A DNA stretch of 64,000 bases from a bacterium C-53 (GCA_003612525.1 RAZD01000007.1:1-64000), one strand, 5' to 3'. Counted from the first letter of the stretch, positions 1 through 8,966 are shown. Numbers and translations: made by a program. The notes: generated by a model from the letters alone, not told the origin.

Positions 1-53
1 AATCTATTACTCTTTTGTCGGCAAGGTAGAATTGCCCGACTAAAGCCCGACCC

Positions 54-72
54 GTCCGGCAGTCAGCCGGAC
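54..72. repeat. Short GC-rich inverted repeat at the left edge
   Basis: GTCCGGC (54-60) and GCCGGAC (66-72) form a perfect 7-bp stem with a 5-nt loop. It lies about 240 bp downstream of the leftward replication operon. There is no U-tract on the minus-strand side, so it is not a clear intrinsic terminator. Confidence 0.4.
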
Positions 73-185
73 AGGGAACGGCAAAATTTTTTACACTTCT
101 TTTACTTCTTTATCTCACATGAGCAAAGGGTACAGGGGTATATATATATCTTATTTCCCTTGTTATTTTATTTCATATATAAAAA

Positions 186-316
186 TGTTTACATGTTTAC
201 AAATATCGATTTACCCAGTATTTATCTGCACTCCCGCATAAACATGCGAATGTTTTTCCTTGTTTACATGTTTACGCTTCCCTTGTAAACAATCTCGGCC
301 CAGAAGAATGTTTACA
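186..316. repeat. Iteron-like TGTTTACA cluster, candidate phage replication origin
   Basis: Six copies of TGTTTACA or close variants lie within 131 bp: two in tandem at 186-201, two in tandem at 261-275 (the 15-mer TGTTTACATGTTTAC occurs twice), one inverted at 284-291, and one at 309-316 overlapping the stop of the helicase gene. AAACAT/ATGTTT inverted halves are also present at 240-255. The flank at about 135-185 is very AT-rich with a TATATATATAT run, as expected of an unwinding element. The rest of 1-311 shows no credible gene. An origin role is inferred from the repeats and from their place beside the PrimPol-helicase gene; binding sites for a regulator of the next operon are an alternative. 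Confidence 0.5.
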
Positions 317-2744
317 TTTTGGATGTTAGCCGTTGAAATCCTCTCTGCATCCCATATTCGCCTCCGAACCTAATCGCATTTTTCTGCTTTGCCCATCCTG
401 GGAGCCGCTCCAAAATACTGTTGATTTCTTTTGAATCGGATTTCCTCATTCTGTTATATCCAGGCATTCTAAAGCATTCGTTCCATATTTCCCACGCACA
501 TATCCGATCTCTGTGCATCATCTGGCTTTCATCCGCCTTTTTCTGATCAAACTCTGAATTCAGCCAGCTCTGCCGCTCATATAGGCTTTTCTTATACCAG
601 TCCTTCGGAACCTTTTTCTCCAAAAACTCTACAATAGCCCCTTCTGAATAAGATGCCTCTCTGTGCTCCTCCTGTACGTTTTCCGCTATTTTTTCGGCTT
701 CACTCGATAATATCAGTGGCTCCCCTAATCGGTACAGCATAACCGCCTCCGCCCATATCTGAGGCAATTCAGAGGGCATATCCCTTCGTATATTTTTAAG
801 GCATCCTGTCCCTGTCAGGTCAACCGGCCAGAATCGCCTGTTGCCCGTATAATCTTTTAAAAATTCCGCCTCATTCGTAGTACCTACGATAATACACTGT
901 CTCAAATGCTTTTCCGTCCTCCTGCCGTATGCCGCCCGGTACACATCATCCCCTTTACTTAGAAACTGCTTGACCGTATTCATTTCCGACTTTGACATAC
1001 CCGTAAGCTCTCCCGCTTCTATAATCCAGTATCCCTGCAGGAGTTCCGCCGCATCCTTTCCTTCAAAGGTACAGAGGGAATCAGAATACCACTCCATTCC
1101 CAGGTATTTAAAAAAAGTACTTTTACCTATCCCCTGCTTCCCCGCGAGAATCAACATAGTGTCGAACTTAATGCCAGGGCAGAGTATTCTTGCAACAGCG
1201 CCCACCAGTGTTTTTCTGATCGCCTCTCTTACATAAATACTGTTCTCGGCACCAAAATAATCAATCAGCAATGTATCCACCCTGGGCACTCCATCCCATA
1301 CCAGAGACACAAGATAGTCCTTTAGTTTATTGACCCTGTGGTTTAACGCGAACACGGCAAATCCGTCCATTATCTTTTCTTTTCCGGTGATCTGATACAC
1401 GGATTCCATGTAGCCCCGTAAGCCAGAATCATCTTCATCTTTCCACTGCCTTGCTGCATATGGAAACTTTTGTGGCTCCCACGGAAGAGGCGCAGCTACC
1501 ATCGGCCGGCCAGCCATCTCGTCGTGATAAATACGCCCTTTTAAACTTGGATCATTCTCCAGGATAGTTTGCACATTTTGGATAGTGTTTAAGGGACTTC
1601 CTGTTTTTGGATTTGCCTGCAGCTTCAATACCCATTCCGCATCTGCATCCGGATCAGACGCAAGAGCGCCTGAAAAATTCTGTATTGCAGTCTCATATCT
1701 TTCCTTCGCCATCATTTCCGATACTACGGGAAGCTCAGATGCAAACTCACACATTTTCCGGAAGGATGGTAAATTGGCAGCAGGCGTATCCGGCTTCGCT
1801 TCATCATCTTCACCGCCGAATAAGTGCAGCCTTACCATATCAAAAGCATTTACCAACCTGCCCGAGCAGGGATCCGTCGCATGGTGGCTATATAAAAACC
1901 TGCCATTTTCATAAAGTACCGCGCCTCCTACCGTACTTCCCTCCACAAATGTAAAACGGCCAGAATCCGCGCAGGGCTCATACACTCCCGGTATTAACTG
2001 CTCCATCGCATCCTCAATGGAATAATTTCGGCAGAAAGCTCCTACGATCCCTTTTTTCTCCAGAGGATCCCCCTGCTTTTTTGCGGATCGATCTCTGATC
2101 TTTGTGGCGCCTGGTACCTCTGGCCACTCTGATACATCTCTCCAATCCCGGTAGCTCTTCAGCATCCCGTTCTTGGAAACAAACGGTTTGTCTTCGTATA
2201 AAAATATATATTGGCTGTCTTTACTACAACTCGGCCAGTACATCAGCCTGACTGGTTCAAATGTTGTCGGGTCAAATATCTGCATTCCTATAAAACTTGC
2301 TGCTTTACGGGCTATGGGTTCGTACTCGTCCGCCGTACAAGGCTCATTTAAGGGGATAATGACACGAAGTCTCGGCGCTGCCCCTTCATGCTTTCGCGTA
2401 GAATAGACCGCATACGCACATCCCAGAGCTGCTAATGTATTCAAAACCTTTTGTGTACCACCCGGTTCGATCGTATCGGCATCCAGCGTAATCAAATATC
2501 GATCCCCTGCATTTTCATTTTTCCGGCGCGGCCCTTTCAGCACGCCCCCTACATAGCCCCCAATATCCTTTAATTTGTCTTGTTCCGACTTTGGTAACGC
2601 CTTATACTGCTCAAAGCTTTCCTGCGTTCTTAAAGGCTGTGATAGCTTTTGCAAAAAATCTGACCAATACATTTCCTGCCCATTCCAGGTTAGCGATTTT
2701 CTGCTCGATCCTGTTGTGATCTTAATGATCCTATCATTCTGCAT
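312..2744 (-). CDS. Phage PrimPol-VapE family primase-helicase
   Basis: This 810-residue protein probably primes and unwinds DNA for phage replication. The N-terminal part (about 60-185) looks like an archaeo-eukaryotic primase/polymerase domain, with LDAD (D88 and D90), a STRKH stretch (H119) and a conserved EPVRLMYWPS. The C-terminal part is the virulence-associated E (VapE, PF05272) P-loop ATPase: Walker A GKQGIGKS at 535-542, Walker B-like WIIEAGEL at 573-580, sensor GTTNE at 621-625 and an arginine-finger motif GNRRFWPV at 634-641. It is the last gene of the leftward early operon inside the window, 11 bp downstream of the DNA polymerase gene. All key motifs are intact. The VapE assignment is firm; active primase function is inferred from domain resemblance. 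Confidence 0.9.
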   Translation of the reverse strand: MQNDRIIKITTGSSRKSLTWNGQEMYWSDFLQKLSQPLRTQESFEQYKALPKSEQDKLKDIGGYVGGVLKGPRRKNENAGDRYLITLDADTIEPGGTQKVLNTLAALGCAYAVYSTRKHEGAAPRLRVIIPLNEPCTADEYEPIARKAASFIGMQIFDPTTFEPVRLMYWPSCSKDSQYIFLYEDKPFVSKNGMLKSYRDWRDVSEWPEVPGATKIRDRSAKKQGDPLEKKGIVGAFCRNYSIEDAMEQLIPGVYEPCADSGRFTFVEGSTVGGAVLYENGRFLYSHHATDPCSGRLVNAFDMVRLHLFGGEDDEAKPDTPAANLPSFRKMCEFASELPVVSEMMAKERYETAIQNFSGALASDPDADAEWVLKLQANPKTGSPLNTIQNVQTILENDPSLKGRIYHDEMAGRPMVAAPLPWEPQKFPYAARQWKDEDDSGLRGYMESVYQITGKEKIMDGFAVFALNHRVNKLKDYLVSLVWDGVPRVDTLLIDYFGAENSIYVREAIRKTLVGAVARILCPGIKFDTMLILAGKQGIGKSTFFKYLGMEWYSDSLCTFEGKDAAELLQGYWIIEAGELTGMSKSEMNTVKQFLSKGDDVYRAAYGRRTEKHLRQCIIVGTTNEAEFLKDYTGNRRFWPVDLTGTGCLKNIRRDMPSELPQIWAEAVMLYRLGEPLILSSEAEKIAENVQEEHREASYSEGAIVEFLEKKVPKDWYKKSLYERQSWLNSEFDQKKADESQMMHRDRICAWEIWNECFRMPGYNRMRKSDSKEINSILERLPGWAKQKNAIRFGGEYGMQRGFQRLTSKM

Positions 2745-2755
2745 CAGCCTTCCTC

Positions 2756-4720
2756 CTAGTCTTTTTTATAATAATACGTCTCAAATCCGTCAGCACTTAG
2801 CGGCAGCCCCTCTGCCCATGCCGGGAGTCTGCACATGACATGAATAGCCTCATCCAATGTTCTTCCCGAGTTCTCTGGTACCTCAAGTATTACCTCGTCA
2901 TGAATATGGAAATTAATTTTAAATCCCGCCCGATATAGGTTCATCATGGAGTTTGCAAGCAAGTCTCTTGCTGCTGCCTGCACAATATTTTCCGTTAATT
3001 TCCCTCCGTAAGTAGATATTGCCTCCCATTTCTTGGTCTTCTGATTGACACCCTTGAAATGGATCGCATCACGGCCTAATGAATTTGGCCGTATTTCGGG
3101 CTGATAATAATAAAGCTTCCTTCCACTTGGAAGAATAATCATCAGATAGTCTTTATCCCTGCTAAACGCAATGCCACAAGGCATATACCCTGTTAAACCA
3201 CTGCGCACTGTATCCAGAGCATATCTTTCCACCGCATACCAGAAGTCTACGATTCTTCGATTGCTTCCTCGCCAGCGTCTCACGATATCTGGAAGTTCCT
3301 CTTCTAAAAGGCCCATGCCCAACGCCCCCATAGAAACAAGAGAGCCTATTCCGCCCTGATACCCCAGCGCCAATTCCGCAATCTTTCCTTTACCACGAAG
3401 CTCATATTCAGGATTTCCCTTTTTGATCAGATCAATATCTACACCAAACATTGCCGAAGCGGAAGCCTCATATATTTTTCCATGAGTCTTAAAAACGTCA
3501 AGGCGCCATTGTTCCCCCGCAAACCAGGAAAGGACTCTGGCCTCTATTGCTGAGAAGTCTGCTATCAGAAATTTACTTCCTTGTTCCGGAACGAATGCAG
3601 TACGAATCAACTGCGAGAGGGTATCAGGCACGTTCCCATAGATGGCCTTAAGGACATCAGTCTGCCTTTTCTTCACCAACTCTCTTGCCGTATCAAGTGT
3701 ACTGATATAATTTCTTGGAAGGTTCTGTATCTGTACCAGTCTTCCCGCCCATCGTCCTGTCCGATTAGCGCCATAAAACTGTAGCAGCCCTCGTATTCTT
3801 CCATCTCCGCCCATGCATGCATCCATAGCTTCGTATTTTTTAACAGAGGTCTTCCCGAGTTCCCTTCTGATTTTAAGTACTTCCCGTATAAACTCATCGC
3901 CCGATTTATCTGCCAGAATTTCCGCTACTGTCTGTTTTTTTAAGTCTTCCAGCTCCAAATCAGAATTTTCCTGTATCCATTGCTTTAACTGAGTTACACT
4001 GTTCGGATTATCAAGACCGGTAATCTTCTTTGCCCTGCCAGACAGTTCGCCCTGCATACGGGCAGATATATCCAACGCGCCCTCTATTAATTCCCTATCC
4101 ACTGTCACACCAGCAGAATTTATGTACTGATCCAGTATCCAGTTATAGTGCTCAATCTCTGGAAAGGGATGTGCCTCAAGGATTTTATGTATTTCCATCT
4201 CTGACTCAACATCCCGTACACAGTAGGATTTGAACAGCTCCCATTTCTGCCTGTCATGGTACCATCGGTTACGCGTCCGGCCGTAATTGTTTTGAGTCGG
4301 AGCACAGGGCACACAGAAATATCGAATAAGTTGTTTTCCAACTGACATTTTCTTCCTGTTCTCTGGAAGGCCCAGAGCTTTACCGAGCTGACCAAGTTGC
4401 CCCGGAAGTCCGCAATAATAAGCATGTACCATAGTACAATGCCATTGTCCTATGTCGGTAATAAAATATTTTTTTAAGCAGTTAATTTCAAATGCCGCAT
4501 TATGGGCCGTTTTTATAACTCCAGGGTTGTTTAAATCCCGTATAATTTCAGCGGGTATTTGTTCGCCTGCTGCTAAGTCAACAATCTGAACCGGTTCATA
4601 ATCATAAGAATACGCAAAAAGCATAATCTCAAAAGCCGGGGACTGTACGTATTTGTACAGTCCGGCCTTCTTAAGATCAATATCTGAATAAGTTTCTAAG
4701 TCTATGTGCAAAGTTCTCAT
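2756..4720 (-). CDS. Phage family A DNA polymerase with 3'-5' exonuclease domain
   Basis: This 654-residue replicative polymerase of the phage Pol I (family A) type has all expected motifs. Exonuclease motifs are IDLET (D7, E9), HNAAFE (73-78) and YCVRDVESE (about 166-174). Polymerase motif A is DFSAIEAR starting at D388, motif B is RGKGKIAELALGY starting at R442, and motif C is HDE at 607-609. There is no 5' nuclease domain, as is usual for this phage class. The start codon overlaps the stop of the DUF2815 gene by 4 bp (4717-4720), which suggests translational coupling. Together with DUF2800, DUF2815 and VapE it forms the standard replication module of many Firmicute siphophages. Confidence 0.93.
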   Translation of the reverse strand: MRTLHIDLETYSDIDLKKAGLYKYVQSPAFEIMLFAYSYDYEPVQIVDLAAGEQIPAEIIRDLNNPGVIKTAHNAAFEINCLKKYFITDIGQWHCTMVHAYYCGLPGQLGQLGKALGLPENRKKMSVGKQLIRYFCVPCAPTQNNYGRTRNRWYHDRQKWELFKSYCVRDVESEMEIHKILEAHPFPEIEHYNWILDQYINSAGVTVDRELIEGALDISARMQGELSGRAKKITGLDNPNSVTQLKQWIQENSDLELEDLKKQTVAEILADKSGDEFIREVLKIRRELGKTSVKKYEAMDACMGGDGRIRGLLQFYGANRTGRWAGRLVQIQNLPRNYISTLDTARELVKKRQTDVLKAIYGNVPDTLSQLIRTAFVPEQGSKFLIADFSAIEARVLSWFAGEQWRLDVFKTHGKIYEASASAMFGVDIDLIKKGNPEYELRGKGKIAELALGYQGGIGSLVSMGALGMGLLEEELPDIVRRWRGSNRRIVDFWYAVERYALDTVRSGLTGYMPCGIAFSRDKDYLMIILPSGRKLYYYQPEIRPNSLGRDAIHFKGVNQKTKKWEAISTYGGKLTENIVQAAARDLLANSMMNLYRAGFKINFHIHDEVILEVPENSGRTLDEAIHVMCRLPAWAEGLPLSADGFETYYYKKD

Positions 4721-5409
4721 TGCAGCCCCATCACTCCCCCTGTAAGCATCGGCCTGCCTGTTATAGGATCGATCTGTGAGGTTAGGGGTTGCTGATACGC
4801 TACAGGCATTTGCTGCTGATACGCTACGGACATTTGCTGCTGATATGCCATTGGAAAGGAAGCCCCCGCCGGGGTACCATATGTGTTATTTCCACCAAAA
4901 GCCTCTTCCGCTGATACTCTTGCGGTAAGCGGTTCTCCATCAGCGATCTTCTGTATGGCATTTAATCCGCATCCGATACCTTTATTTCCGTTTTTGTTAT
5001 AGGCAAAAAAGTTAATATTTGCCCTAATATAACATCCGCTATATACTTCAGCCGGATTGATAATGTCCTCTAAATTCAAATCTACGATAGCCGGTTGCAT
5101 TTTCGCTGATGCTGTTATTACCAGGTGGCCTTTGCACTCCTCTCCAAAAGGTTCACCAGATGCCGGCCGTGTCCTGTTACCGTCATATATAGGCGCCTTA
5201 CATACAGGCGGAACATGTCCTCCAAATACTTTTTGCGCACCTTCCTGCTTCGCCCTTTCAATTTCCGCATAAATCGTGTTAATCGTTGCTAAATCAGTCT
5301 TCGGAATCAGCAGCGTTACAGAATACTTTGCTTCTCCGCCATTTTGCGGAGTACGTGGTTGAAAGACACTTACATAACTTGCTCTGACCTTTCCGGTTGT
5401 GATTGCCAT
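4717..5409 (-). CDS. DUF2815 phage protein, probable ssDNA-binding protein
   Basis: The body matches the DUF2815 (PF10991) family: an N-terminal beta-rich part beginning AITTGKVRASYVSVFQPR and a conserved core containing GCGLNAIQ. The family is always found beside phage polymerases and is thought to bind single-stranded DNA. I place the start at ATG 5409, which has AAAGG 11 nt upstream. A GTG at 5433 overlapping the previous stop would add eight residues (MKRKDGKN). The C-terminal tail carries three imperfect copies of a (V/M)AYQQ(Q)M unit, mirrored in DNA by near-identical units around 4790-4850. Such flexible tails are common on single-strand binding proteins. Family assignment is confident; binding activity is inferred. 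Confidence 0.8.
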   Translation of the reverse strand: MAITTGKVRASYVSVFQPRTPQNGGEAKYSVTLLIPKTDLATINTIYAEIERAKQEGAQKVFGGHVPPVCKAPIYDGNRTRPASGEPFGEECKGHLVITASAKMQPAIVDLNLEDIINPAEVYSGCYIRANINFFAYNKNGNKGIGCGLNAIQKIADGEPLTARVSAEEAFGGNNTYGTPAGASFPMAYQQQMSVAYQQQMPVAYQQPLTSQIDPITGRPMLTGGVMGLQ

Positions 5410-5429
5410 GTTTTTCCCATCCTTTCTCT

Positions 5430-6668
5430 TCACCCATATAGGTTTTCCCCGCCAAAAGCCTCCACTGCCGACGTCCTGTGTACTGTCATTGCCGGCCTTG
5501 CATCGTCCTCAGGCACCAGAGTTGGTTTCCCCTGTGGTTTTGTAGTATATTTTGACAATATTGTCTGCTTATCTTCTTTGCTAAGCAACTTTTCCAGCTC
5601 CGTTAAAGTTACGGGCTCCTTTTTAAATAACGCAGCTTCGTCATATCCTGCCTGCATTAGCTCCGCAAATGCACTGTCTGCATCGGATAAAGTCCGATTG
5701 CTCCGCCCTTCAACAACTTTCCAGCCGGGCACTTCTTTGCCCGCAACCAATTCCCCCAGCGCGGCTTTCTCAAGATTTTGTACCCAGGTTTTTAAAAACA
5801 TTGCTTCTTTTAACAGTTTTCCAACTTCTTCCCACGAAAGGAGCGGCGGAAGATTCGCTTTATTCTCTTTCTCATTCCACGCCTGTTTAAAAAGTTCCAT
5901 GTTCTGATCCGCTGTTACGCGGCATCTTCCATATGCCCGGCAGAAACCACTTTTGCAGTAATTGTCTGTATCGCCTTTACAGTAATCTGCCGGCCGGAAA
6001 TCACCCTCTCCTTTAAACGCTTTTTCAGCAGCAGGCTTTACAACCAGTTCTCCCCACGAAAGTATCTCCTCCAGTGTAGTGCTCCAAAGAGAAATATTTG
6101 ATGTTCTGGGCTGAACGATATGTAAATGGACCTCTTCGATTTGGAAAAGAGCTTTGAACTCGTGGTAAGCGCCCAGCGCATAAAGTGCGAGTTGATAATT
6201 TCCTTCCGCTTTTACCGGCACACCCTTTCCGTACTTAAAATCAATAACATGAAGTTCCTTTCCGTATATAATAATACAATCTCCAGTACCGAAGCCTTCT
6301 GGTGCCCAGGGGCTATAATCAAGTCTCTTTTCTATCGCGACAAAAGGCGCTGAAGGAAATCCAAATGCAATTCCTGATACATAGTCCACGTATTCATCTG
6401 TAACACTCTCCATCTCCCGCGTGTAATATTCTTCCTGCTGAAATTTTTTTAACCTGCTTTTGTAAGTCCTAGATGTCATATTCGTATCCGTAAACAGTTT
6501 CTGGAGCTTTAGCTCTCCGATATTATGTGCCAGAGCACCCTCTTTTGCATAATCAGATTCCTCCTCCGGAATACTGTCTTCCAGTCTCGCAGAGGGCGGA
6601 CAGTGTATCCACTTCTTTGCACTCGAAGCTGACAACAGGGCATGCTTTCTCTCTTTCGCTTTTGGCAT
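5430..6668 (-). CDS. DUF2800, Cas4/RecB-like PD-(D/E)XK nuclease
   Basis: This 412-residue phage protein has the layout of a Cas4/AddB-type exonuclease: GTGD (D130), the catalytic DFK (D143, K145) and the trailing QxxxY element (Q159, Y163). It also has one N-terminal cysteine (C23) and a cluster C230, C238, C243, C249 that could hold a 4Fe-4S cluster. The DUF2800 family (PF10926) sits next to DUF2815 and polymerase genes, which is the arrangement here. The start overlaps the upstream stop by one base (TGATG at 6666-6670). It probably processes DNA ends during phage replication or recombination; the exact substrate is unknown. Confidence 0.85.
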   Translation of the reverse strand: MPKAKERKHALLSASSAKKWIHCPPSARLEDSIPEEESDYAKEGALAHNIGELKLQKLFTDTNMTSRTYKSRLKKFQQEEYYTREMESVTDEYVDYVSGIAFGFPSAPFVAIEKRLDYSPWAPEGFGTGDCIIIYGKELHVIDFKYGKGVPVKAEGNYQLALYALGAYHEFKALFQIEEVHLHIVQPRTSNISLWSTTLEEILSWGELVVKPAAEKAFKGEGDFRPADYCKGDTDNYCKSGFCRAYGRCRVTADQNMELFKQAWNEKENKANLPPLLSWEEVGKLLKEAMFLKTWVQNLEKAALGELVAGKEVPGWKVVEGRSNRTLSDADSAFAELMQAGYDEAALFKKEPVTLTELEKLLSKEDKQTILSKYTTKPQGKPTLVPEDDARPAMTVHRTSAVEAFGGENLYG

Positions 6669-7105
6669 CAGATTTGGGCACCTGCCTCTCTTAAGACTGT
6701 AGCCATCTCTCCATAGCGTTCTTTGGGCAATTCTGTCATTGCCTGAATCCCAAACTGTTGGAGAATCCCTAAAATCAGAGGCATCTTTCCTGCACTGGTA
6801 AGCCCAGCTGCAGCAACCTGCAGCTGTTCAAGCGTATAACTCTGCGTGGTTGCCGTAGTTGGGATACCAGTTGGCATCATGCCGCCCGATTGCGGCAGGG
6901 ATTGTCCAAAGGGCAGTCCCGGCTGCCCGGACATCGGCCCGTAATGCGGAGGAGTAGAAGCAGTTACAGGATTCTGTTGTACAGGCACTTGGCCCGGCAT
7001 CGGTATAGAGGATCCCACAGTTTCTGCACCTTTTATGCCCGCCAGCATTTTTATAGCGTCTGTTAATTCCTTAAGGCCTTCGATTGTTATTTTCATTTCA
7101 TTCAT
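6668..7105 (-). CDS. Hypothetical phage protein with Pro/Gln/Gly-rich linker
   Basis: This 145-residue protein is not recognised. A short N-terminal helix (about 1-30, MNEMKITIEGLKELTDAIK) is followed by a low-complexity Pro/Gln/Gly/Met-rich linker (about 35-90) and a helical C-terminal part (about 92-145). The start ATG has AAGGAGAG 8 nt upstream, and the stop overlaps the DUF2800 start by one base, so it is a translated member of the early operon. The two small helical ends joined by a flexible linker suggest an adaptor or single-strand-binding accessory, but this is only a guess from layout. Confidence 0.7.
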   Translation of the reverse strand: MNEMKITIEGLKELTDAIKMLAGIKGAETVGSSIPMPGQVPVQQNPVTASTPPHYGPMSGQPGLPFGQSLPQSGGMMPTGIPTTATTQSYTLEQLQVAAAGLTSAGKMPLILGILQQFGIQAMTELPKERYGEMATVLREAGAQI

Positions 7106-7158
7106 AGTTAGTCTCTCCTTATCTTTTTATCAATTTTCTCTGCTCTCCTACGAAAACA

Positions 7159-7638
7159 TTATTTCCCGTTAGCTCTCTCCAGCTCTGCAGATACCGCAAG
7201 AACATTGTCAGCATACTCAGATATATCCGCGGTGCCTTCTAAAACCGCTCCGGCACTGGAGTCACCGTTATATACCATCAATACAATACCGATATCTTCA
7301 TACTGCTCCTTAAGCTCCGACAGATAATCAACCGCCACTATCATATTTTCCCTGGCATTGAATAAGTCTTTTACTCCTAGTTTCTTCATACGATCTGCAT
7401 GCCAGACTGGGGATACCTGCATAATGCCGATACATCCATCATTTTCAGCGTACGTCCTAAAACTACTTTCCTTAAAACAAATGGACTGGATCAGCTCCGG
7501 ACAAAAGTTGTATCGTTTTCCAAGATCAATGGATATTTCCTTAATATCCTCGGGAACCTGAATGGGTGAGGCGTATGCCTTCTGTTTATTCGCGGTCAAT
7601 AGGATGGATGCCAGTATTATGGCCAACCTTTTCTTCAT
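7159..7638 (-). CDS. Secreted lytic transglycosylase (SLT/lysozyme-like)
   Basis: A 159-residue protein starting at ATG 7638, preceded by AAGGTGAT 7 nt upstream. A longer reading frame back to 7746 runs inside the preceding gene and lacks support. Residues 1-24 (MKKRLAIILASILLTANKQK then AYAS) form a signal peptide. The mature part has the SLT fold: catalytic glutamate E57 in CFKESSF, then GCIGIMQVSP, and a later VMVYNGDSS motif. It would cut peptidoglycan glycan strands outside the membrane. Its position in the replication operon, away from any lysis module, is unusual for a phage. It may help DNA entry, or superinfection-type envelope changes. Its first 53 bp overlap the end of the repeat-protein gene. 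Confidence 0.85.
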   Translation of the reverse strand: MKKRLAIILASILLTANKQKAYASPIQVPEDIKEISIDLGKRYNFCPELIQSICFKESSFRTYAENDGCIGIMQVSPVWHADRMKKLGVKDLFNARENMIVAVDYLSELKEQYEDIGIVLMVYNGDSSAGAVLEGTADISEYADNVLAVSAELERANGK

Positions 7639-8528
7639 GTTTATCACCTTCTTTCTCCACTTTGATGCCAGTACACCGCTCAAACACAATGGCATCAAAA
7701 TTCGGCAGTGAAAAAATAATCTCGCGTTGGTATTCCGGCAATCCATCCCACCATAATTGACTGCACTCCGATTTATCCAAAGTTTTAAGATAGCCGCCCA
7801 CGGTTTCGTGTGATGGATGAGATGCCTTTTCTTCCTCCGTCATATCACAGGAATTAACCCACTCAACAACACCTTTCGGAATCTGAGCCAACAAACTTCT
7901 CGCGCAACTGTCCAACCAATCAAAACGCGTCCAATCAGAAGGTTTATTAAACATCATTACACCCTGATCCTCTGTATTGAAACATCCCGTATTGAAAGAA
8001 GAACAGTTCCAATCCCCAGTATTCCAGCTCCCGGTGTTCCAACTCCCGGTATCCCGATCCCCGGTATTCCGATTCCCGGTGTTCCAATCCCCGGTATTCC
8101 GATCCCCAGTGTTCATGTCCCCGGTGTTCCAATTCCCAGTGTTCATATCCCCGGTGTTCCAATTCCCGGTATTCTGGATTCCCGCATTGCGGTTCCCCGT
8201 GTTGCAGTTCCCGGTGTTCATGTCCCCGGTATTCCAACCTCCGACATTCCGGGTCCCAGTGTTCCATTCCCCAGTGTTCATGCCCCCCGGTATTCCAGTT
8301 TCCGGCATTCACATCCCCGGTGTTCCAATTCCCGGTGTTCAGGTCCCCCGTGTTCCAATCCCCAGTATTCCGATCCCCGGTATTCCGGATCCCAGCATTC
8401 GCATTCCCCGTGTTCCGATTTCCAGTATTCGCATCCCCTGTATTCCAATCCCCAGCATTCTGATTCCCAGTGTTGCCGGTACCAGTACGGTTCTCCTCCG
8501 TATTCATAATTTGTTGTGCCTCAGCCAT
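7586..8528 (-). CDS. NTGxx pentapeptide-repeat protein with internal frameshift
   Basis: Two overlapping reading frames encode one protein. Frame 1 runs from ATG 8528 (RBS AAGAAAGGA) through about 13 NTGNx units to NWNTGG. At a six-G tract (minus strand; 8283-8288) the repeat continues only in the +1 frame, giving about 20 more units and then a unique C-terminal domain of about 120 residues (MFNKPSDWTRFDWLDSCARS onward) ending at 7586. Removing one G restores a single protein of about 314 residues. Without it, frame 1 runs on as nonsense to 7947, and ATG 8308 or 8281 could start the second half. The repeats resemble the Pentapeptide_2 (NxGxx) class seen in PPE-MPTR proteins and in gut-phage proteins; function is unknown. 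Confidence 0.7.
7979..8474 (-). repeat. 15-bp period coding repeat array (about 33 NTGxx units)
   Basis: Units of 15 bp with minus-strand consensus AATACCGGGGATTGG run almost without break, each encoding N-T/A-G-x-x, with x mostly D/N then W/R/M. The period is uniform and there are no spacers, so it is a protein repeat and not a CRISPR. Such arrays expand and contract by slippage or recombination. Confidence 0.9.
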
Positions 8529-8534
8529 TTTCTT

Positions 8535-8966
8535 TTATCCTTTCTTGAATGTTAGCGGGATGCCGGTTATCTCTGTAAACTTATTAGCATAAATGCAATA
8601 TGACCACCTCCCAGAAGTCTTGACAGCTGTTCCAAATTCAAATCCGGGTCTTCCTTCCCGCAACCCCTGATGGATATAGCTTTCATGCTTATGTAATAAC
8701 CTTGCTACCTGTCGTACGGTTAACGTAGTTGCCCCCGTTGGGATAGGCACTGACACAGGTACTATGCCCATTTCGGGCTTTCCCGTCAGCTCTGCGATGC
8801 TTGTGTCAAACACTTCTGCAAAGACCTCCAGGCGCCTTTGAGACGGCATGTTTACGCCGTTTATATATTGGCTGATGGCCGCCTTACTGAATCCTGTCAT
8901 TTGTACCAGCGTCGCACTATTCATTCCCTTTTCGTCCATAATCCTTTTTAAATTCTTTGCAAACAT
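8535..8966 (-). CDS. XRE-family regulator fused to an excisionase-like winged HTH
   Basis: This 143-residue protein has an N-terminal Cro/CI-type HTH (about 1-62) with recognition region GFSKAAISQYINGVNMPS. A short linker leads to a second DNA-binding-like domain (about 80-143) starting TLTVRQVARLLHKHESYIHQ, which resembles MerR/excisionase-like HTH modules. Start ATG 8966 has GAGAGGA 7 nt upstream, and the next gene starts 6 bp after its stop. It probably regulates early phage genes, and the second domain could also give it a recombination-directionality role. That role is inference; no separate xis gene was seen near the integrase. Confidence 0.75.
   Translation of the reverse strand: MFAKNLKRIMDEKGMNSATLVQMTGFSKAAISQYINGVNMPSQRRLEVFAEVFDTSIAELTGKPEMGIVPVSVPIPTGATTLTVRQVARLLHKHESYIHQGLREGRPGFEFGTAVKTSGRWSYCIYANKFTEITGIPLTFKKG

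Noticed and set aside
5344-5907. 187-residue plus-strand frame in the phage operon
   Set aside because: Antisense to the DUF2800 gene, no family match and no ribosome site.
7979-8474. CRISPR-like periodic repeats
   Set aside because: The period is 15 bp with no spacers and stays in codon register; it is a protein repeat.
7817-8555. Long plus-strand reading frames opposite the NTGxx repeats
   Set aside because: They are mirrors of the 15-bp coding repeat (proline/valine/phenylalanine-rich), without ribosome sites, and the minus-strand protein is coherent.
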